Below are positions 6,110 to 9,678 of a stretch of 9,678 bases of DNA, in pieces. The stretch covers positions 1 through 9,678 of the forward strand of contig RFTA01000014.1 of assembly GCA_009923685.1 (NCBI GenBank), given 5' to 3'. Made by a program: the position numbers and the translations under genes. Source of the stretch: Actinomycetota bacterium. GTDB lineage: Bacteria > Actinomycetota > Acidimicrobiia > Acidimicrobiales > Ilumatobacteraceae. The stretch's first letter is position 1; every line of letters begins with the position of its first letter. A model generated the notes under the pieces. The model did no database searches. It saw only the letters and a program-made list of their open reading frames with translations, and was not told where the DNA came from.

Positions 6110-7888
6110 TTGTTCGCCCTCTTAGCTCATTCGGTAGAGCACTTCCATGGTAAGGAAGTCGTCTGGAGACTATTCACTGGTTCAGATCGCGTCGCATTTG
6201 TGCGAATCGTTTTCATGGTGATAATCGGCATGTTTCTCGAGACGATCAGCCTCGGCATCGTCGTGCCGATTATCGGTATTTTGACGCAAGATAACTATCA
6301 AGAGAAGTATCCATGGATAGTTGATTGGTTCGGAGAATTGAGCCGTGAGCAACTTATTTCTGCCGTGATGGTAACCATGGTGTTCATCTACGTTGTCCGA
6401 AGTCTTTATTTGTTTTGGAGTCTGTGGATTCAAAAAGGTTTTTCGGCCTCTGTCTCTGGTCGGCTCTCGCAAAGCCTCTTCGCGATTTATCTGCGACAGC
6501 CATATATGTTTCATCTGCAGCGCAATTCGTCAACTCTCATGCGCAACGCAAAAAATGCGACTTCGGTTGTGACCTGCGGCGTCGACCCTTTCTTGGTTTT
6601 GTTGACCGATGGTTTGGTCGCGATTGCAATGTTTGGATTGTTGATTTACGTCGAGCCGGTTGGCACCTTGGCGGTTCTAATTGTTTTTGGTGTCTCGACT
6701 CTCTTGTTTCAGCGCCTGACTCGTAGGCGAATTGACAGTTGGGGATACCGAGTTGATTACCACGAGACGAAAATTCTTCAGCATTTGCAAGAAGGTTTCG
6801 GTGGCGCCAAGGATGTCAAAATTTTGGGTCGCGAAAACGAGTTTCTTTCACAACACGAAAAGCATCTCGGTGAAAGCATCCGAATCAACCGAATTTACAA
6901 TGTGATTCTGACTCTCCCGAGGTCGTTCATGGAGATCATCACGATCGTCGGCCTATGTTTGTTGGTCGTCAGCATGGTCGTTCGTGACCGTCCACTTTCT
7001 GACATCGTGCCAATTCTCGGTCTGTTTGCCGCCGCCGCATTTCGCGTTATGCCGTCGATTAATCGTCTGTTGATGGCAACTCAGACGCTGATCTTCAATC
7101 GTTCAATTATCGCCTCTGTATATCAAGACTTTTTGCTCGACTCACCAGAAGTAAATAGTGCACAACGAGTAGAACCGTTCGCCAAACAACTTGAGTTGAA
7201 AGATGTGAGCTTCAAATACCCCACAGCTGCAACACCGTCACTGCAAAATGTTTCACTTGTTGTAAACCGCGGCGAGGCCGTTGGCTTTGTGGGGCCAAGC
7301 GGCGCCGGCAAGAGCACGCTTGTTGATGTGATTCTCGGGTTGTTTTCACCGACATCTGGTGTAGTAAGTGTTGACGGAAATGATATTCATCAAAATCTTA
7401 AAAATTGGCAAAATCAGATCGGTTATGTGCCGCAGGCAATTTATTTGACCGATGACACTTTGCGACGCAATGTTGCATTCGGTCTCAACGAAGAAAATAT
7501 CGACGACGCCCTCGTCCGCGAAGCAATTCGCTTGTCGCAGTTGCAAGAATTTGTTGCGACGTTGCCCGACGGCCTTGAAACCGTTGTTGGCGAACGAGGT
7601 GTTCGTTTGTCGGGCGGACAGCGTCAACGAATCGGCATTGCTCGCGCGCTTTATCACAAACCGAGTGTTTTGGTGCTCGATGAAGCAACGAGTTCGCTCG
7701 ACACCCCAACCGAACATGGAGTCATGCAGGCAGTCCAGGCTCTGCAAGGTTCAAAGACCGTAATTATTGTCGCCCACAGATTGAGCACGGTTGAATATTG
7801 CGACCGACTGTATCGAATCGAAGATTCGCGAATCATTGAAGAAGGCACCTTTGCCGAGGTTGTGCGGCGCTCTAGCAACAAAGAATGA
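6110..7888 (+). CDS. ABC transporter, fused membrane and ATPase domains (PglK/MsbA-like)
   Basis: A 592-residue half-transporter if started at TTG 6110; it should act as a homodimer in the inner membrane. Six membrane segments lie roughly at residues 29-57, 83-106, 161-181, 184-200, 272-291 and 298-321. The EGFGGAKDVKILGREN stretch (about 228-243) is the loop typical of PglK-type flippases. The ATPase domain has Walker A GPSGAGKST (395-403, Lys401), signature LSGGQ (500-504), Walker B ending in Asp524-Glu525 and the H-loop His556. Relatives flip lipid-linked oligosaccharides or export lipids, which suits the surrounding glycan genes. The start is uncertain. Only TTG 6110, GTG 6200 and ATG 6215 are in frame. 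The last two lack a ribosome-binding site and the last would cut into membrane segment 1. GAGGGTGA at 6092-6099 precedes the TTG, at a long spacing. From the TTG, codons 3-20 are tRNA-Thr sequence; family-like sequence begins near Trp19. Confidence 0.93.
   Translation: MFALLAHSVEHFHGKEVVWRLFTGSDRVAFVRIVFMVIIGMFLETISLGIVVPIIGILTQDNYQEKYPWIVDWFGELSREQLISAVMVTMVFIYVVRSLYLFWSLWIQKGFSASVSGRLSQSLFAIYLRQPYMFHLQRNSSTLMRNAKNATSVVTCGVDPFLVLLTDGLVAIAMFGLLIYVEPVGTLAVLIVFGVSTLLFQRLTRRRIDSWGYRVDYHETKILQHLQEGFGGAKDVKILGRENEFLSQHEKHLGESIRINRIYNVILTLPRSFMEIITIVGLCLLVVSMVVRDRPLSDIVPILGLFAAAAFRVMPSINRLLMATQTLIFNRSIIASVYQDFLLDSPEVNSAQRVEPFAKQLELKDVSFKYPTAATPSLQNVSLVVNRGEAVGFVGPSGAGKSTLVDVILGLFSPTSGVVSVDGNDIHQNLKNWQNQIGYVPQAIYLTDDTLRRNVAFGLNEENIDDALVREAIRLSQLQEFVATLPDGLETVVGERGVRLSGGQRQRIGIARALYHKPSVLVLDEATSSLDTPTEHGVMQAVQALQGSKTVIIVAHRLSTVEYCDRLYRIEDSRIIEEGTFAEVVRRSSNKE
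6116..6168 (+). pseudogene. Truncated tRNA-Thr (anticodon GGT), 5' part only
   Basis: The 53 bases fit the first part of a tRNA position by position: acceptor 5' strand GCCCTCT (6116-6122), T8-A9, D-stem GCTC/GAGC (6125-6128 with 6137-6140) around the loop ATTCGGTA, A26, anticodon stem CTTCC/GGAAG (6142-6146 with 6154-6158) around the loop ATGGTAA with GGT at 6149-6151, variable loop TCGTC (6159-6163) and T-stem 5' strand TGGAG (6164-6168). The T-loop (TTCGAAT-like), the T-stem 3' strand CTCCA and an acceptor 3' strand that would pair with GCCCTCT are absent from the following bases, and none of them occurs elsewhere in the window. The fragment therefore cannot make a normal tRNA. The ABC transporter frame runs through it as codons 3-20. 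It looks like a recombination scar; an assembly misjoin is the main alternative. Confidence 0.85.
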
Positions 7889-9105
7889 CATCGCCAACAT
7901 CGGTTGACAGAGCAGACGTTGTAATCGTCGGTGGTGGAATCGTTGGGCTGGCTACGGCTTATGCACTGCTAAAAAATAGGCCACAGTTAACTTTGATCGT
8001 TCTTGAAAAAGAGTCGAAACTCGGCGCTCATCAAACTGGTCACAACAGTGGGGTGATTCATTCGGGTTTGTATTACAAACCTGGTTCGTTAAAAGCAAAG
8101 AATTGTCTTGAAGGTTATGCAAGACTGCTGCAGTTCTGTCGCGAGAATGGTGTCGCACACGAGGTCTGCGGCAAGGTTGTTGTCGCCACATCAAGTGGTG
8201 AACTTTCACAACTTGAAATGCTTTATCAGCGAGGTCTTGCCAATTCCTTGAGTGGCATTCGCAAAATTAGCAGTGCCGAGATTAAAGATTTTGAGCCACA
8301 CTGCGAAGGAGTATCCGGTTTGTTCGTGCCACAAACAGGCATCGTCGATTATGGCGCGATGATCCAGGTGCTCAGCGAAAAAATTATCGGCATGGGTGGC
8401 CAAATATTGTTGAATCGTCAAGTTGTCGAGACTATGGAACGATCGACTGAGGTAATCGCGTGCACTGCAACAAGCGAAATTGTCACCAAGCGACTTGTTT
8501 CATGTGGAGGTCTGCAGTCGGATCGGTTGGCGAATCAAACAGGTTCGGCAAAAGATTTGCAAATCGTGCCGTTTCGTGGTGAATATTTCGAACTTGAGAA
8601 CGAGGCGAGGCACTTAGTTCGAAATTTGATTTATCCGGTACCCGATCTGAATTTTCCGTTTCTTGGCGTGCACTTCACGCGAAGAATCGACGGCACAATC
8701 GAATGTGGACCGAATGCCGTATTGGCGTTTGCGCGTGAAGGGTATCGAAAAACAGACTTTTCATTGCGCGATTTTTCAGAGACACTTTTTTGGCCGGGCT
8801 TCAGAAAGATCGCTCGCAAATACTGGCGCACAGGGTTGGGCGAATATCACCGATCATTCAGCAAAGCTGCATTTGTTCGTGCCTTACAAAAACTGGTTCC
8901 CGAACTTGAAGAAAAGCATTTGAAACCGGCGGGTGCCGGTGTGCGTGCACAGGCATGCAGTCGAGATGGTCAACTTCTTGACGACTTTGAAATCAGAAGC
9001 ACCGGTCGTGTGACACATGTTTGCAACGCACCGTCACCAGCAGCCACCGCATCTTTGGCAATCGGCGAAGCCATTGCTTCTATGGTCTCAGTTGATGTGG
9101 GGTAG
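7885..9105 (+). CDS. lhgO: FAD-dependent oxidoreductase, L-2-hydroxyglutarate oxidase (LhgO) type
   Basis: A 406-residue protein, close to the length of E. coli LhgO. The N-terminal dinucleotide-binding motif is VIVGGGIVGLATAYALL (13-29). It is followed by the highly characteristic GAHQTGHNSGVIHSGLYYKPG (47-67), CGKVVVA, LFVPQTGIVDY and a C-terminal GAGVRAQACSRDGQLLDDF, all in LhgO order. Characterised members oxidise L-2-hydroxyglutarate to 2-oxoglutarate and feed electrons to the membrane quinone pool. Its start codon overlaps the ABC transporter stop (ATGA, 7885-7888), so the two are almost certainly co-transcribed and translationally coupled. In a glycan cluster, a hydroxy-acid or sugar-acid substrate should be considered besides 2-hydroxyglutarate. 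The family call is firm; the substrate is not. Confidence 0.9.
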   Translation: MTSPTSVDRADVVIVGGGIVGLATAYALLKNRPQLTLIVLEKESKLGAHQTGHNSGVIHSGLYYKPGSLKAKNCLEGYARLLQFCRENGVAHEVCGKVVVATSSGELSQLEMLYQRGLANSLSGIRKISSAEIKDFEPHCEGVSGLFVPQTGIVDYGAMIQVLSEKIIGMGGQILLNRQVVETMERSTEVIACTATSEIVTKRLVSCGGLQSDRLANQTGSAKDLQIVPFRGEYFELENEARHLVRNLIYPVPDLNFPFLGVHFTRRIDGTIECGPNAVLAFAREGYRKTDFSLRDFSETLFWPGFRKIARKYWRTGLGEYHRSFSKAAFVRALQKLVPELEEKHLKPAGAGVRAQACSRDGQLLDDFEIRSTGRVTHVCNAPSPAATASLAIGEAIASMVSVDVG

Positions 9106-9147
9106 CATTTACTAATTGAATTATTGAGTTTTTTACGGATGGACTAG

Positions 9148-9678
9148 ATGCAGCAACACATAACCGAATACTCAGCAAGATTGTCTGCGGCATTGGCTCT
9201 GCCGGCCATCAATCAGGTGCCTCAACTCGCACAAGCATTCAAAACCGCTTGGGACAACAAGAAAACTATCTACCTGTGCGGAAACGGTGGTAGCGCGGGC
9301 AATGCGATCCATTTGGCGAATGACTTTTTATACGGCGCAGGTTTGACCCGCGGCATTGGCCTGCGCATCGAGTCGCTTTCGGCTAACGCTGCGGTCTTAA
9401 CTTGTTTGGCCAACGACATCGGCTACGAAGAGGTCTATGCCGAGCAGTTGCGCGTCAAAGCGAACGCAGGCGATGTACTTTTGGTGTTTTCAGGCAGCGG
9501 CAACTCACCGAATGTTGTACGTGCGCTCGAGATGGGCAACAAACTCGGTATGGAGACTTTTGCGATTCTTGGTTTTTCTGGTGGCAAATGCAAAGAAGTT
9601 GCGAAGTTTCCGTTGCATTTTGCAATCAACGACATGCAAATCGCCGAAGATCTGCAGTTGATCATTGGTCACATGATC
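9148..9678 (+). CDS. gmhA: GmhA-like phosphoheptose isomerase, SIS domain (cut by window end)
   Basis: The ATG at 9148, with GGATGGA about 5 bases upstream, opens 177 codons that run off the window; only a short C-terminal tail should be missing. A single SIS fold is evident: CGNGGSAGNAIH (44-55), SLSANAAVLTCLANDIGYE (76-94), GDVLLVFSGSGNSPNVVRAL (108-127) and AEDLQLIIGHMI (166-177). GmhA enzymes convert sedoheptulose 7-phosphate to D-glycero-D-manno-heptopyranose 7-phosphate in the cytoplasm, the first step to nucleotide-activated heptoses. Aligning by eye to E. coli GmhA, the metal/catalytic positions His61, Glu65, Gln172 and His180 correspond to His55, Asp59, Glu167 and His175, so two of the four differ. 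The isomerase call fits the HldE-like nucleotidyltransferase at 2961, but a different phosphosugar cannot be excluded. The gene follows the oxidase by 42 AT-rich bases. Confidence 0.87.
   Translation, partial: MQQHITEYSARLSAALALPAINQVPQLAQAFKTAWDNKKTIYLCGNGGSAGNAIHLANDFLYGAGLTRGIGLRIESLSANAAVLTCLANDIGYEEVYAEQLRVKANAGDVLLVFSGSGNSPNVVRALEMGNKLGMETFAILGFSGGKCKEVAKFPLHFAINDMQIAEDLQLIIGHMI

Noticed and set aside
6164..6210. Alternative T-arm further downstream (CTGG TTCAGAT) that might complete the tRNA-Thr with a long variable region
   Set aside because: The bases after TTCAGAT (CGCGT) do not pair with ACTGG, and no sequence after them pairs with the acceptor strand GCCCTCT.
1..9678. CRISPR arrays, insertion sequences, integrase or other phage genes
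   Set aside because: I saw no regularly spaced repeats, inverted-repeat-flanked transposase or recombinase motifs on either strand.

Overview
The window reads as chromosomal DNA from an actinobacterium, most likely an acidimicrobial (Ilumatobacter-like) lineage. The grounds are indirect. Base composition is close to half G+C by eye. tRNA-Tyr has no encoded CCA. Shine-Dalgarno signals are weak and some starts look like TTG. A yajQ / tRNA-Tyr / tRNA-Thr order resembles what I recall from other actinobacteria. The taxonomic guess is tentative.

The left part (1-2918) is housekeeping. It holds the N-terminal part of an EamA/DMT-type permease on the minus strand, a complete acetyl-CoA synthetase (acs) diverging from it, yajQ converging on acs, and tRNA-Tyr(GTA) diverging from yajQ.

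The rest (2961-9678) is mostly a surface-carbohydrate, probably heptose-related, gene cluster. Immediately after tRNA-Tyr come a stand-alone HldE/RfaE2-like nucleotidyltransferase, a compact GT-B-like glycosyltransferase and a TIGR04372-type glycosyltransferase, tightly packed on the plus strand. A phosphinothricin-acetyltransferase-like GNAT gene runs the other way and shares its stop bases with the last glycosyltransferase. Next come a PglK/MsbA-like half-transporter ABC protein, an LhgO-type FAD oxidase overlapping it by 4 bases, and a GmhA-like sugar-phosphate isomerase cut by the window end. A simple reading is: isomerase (sedoheptulose 7-phosphate to heptose 7-phosphate), nucleotide activation by the HldE-like protein, transfer by the glycosyltransferases, and export of a lipid-linked product by the ABC protein. 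The kinase and phosphatase steps are not in the window.

The most striking signal is at 6116-6168, a near-perfect 5' portion of a tRNA-Thr(GGT) gene. It has the acceptor 5' strand, D-arm, anticodon arm, variable loop and the 5' side of the T-stem, and it stops where the T-loop should start. There the sequence becomes the ABC transporter gene, whose apparent reading frame begins 6 bases before the tRNA fragment and runs through it. This looks like a recombination scar at a tRNA gene that gave the transporter a new translated N-terminus. With tRNA-Tyr upstream, it suggests that the carbohydrate cluster sits in a tRNA-associated variable locus. No integrase, transposase or CRISPR array is visible. 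No stretch longer than 300 bases lacks a gene.
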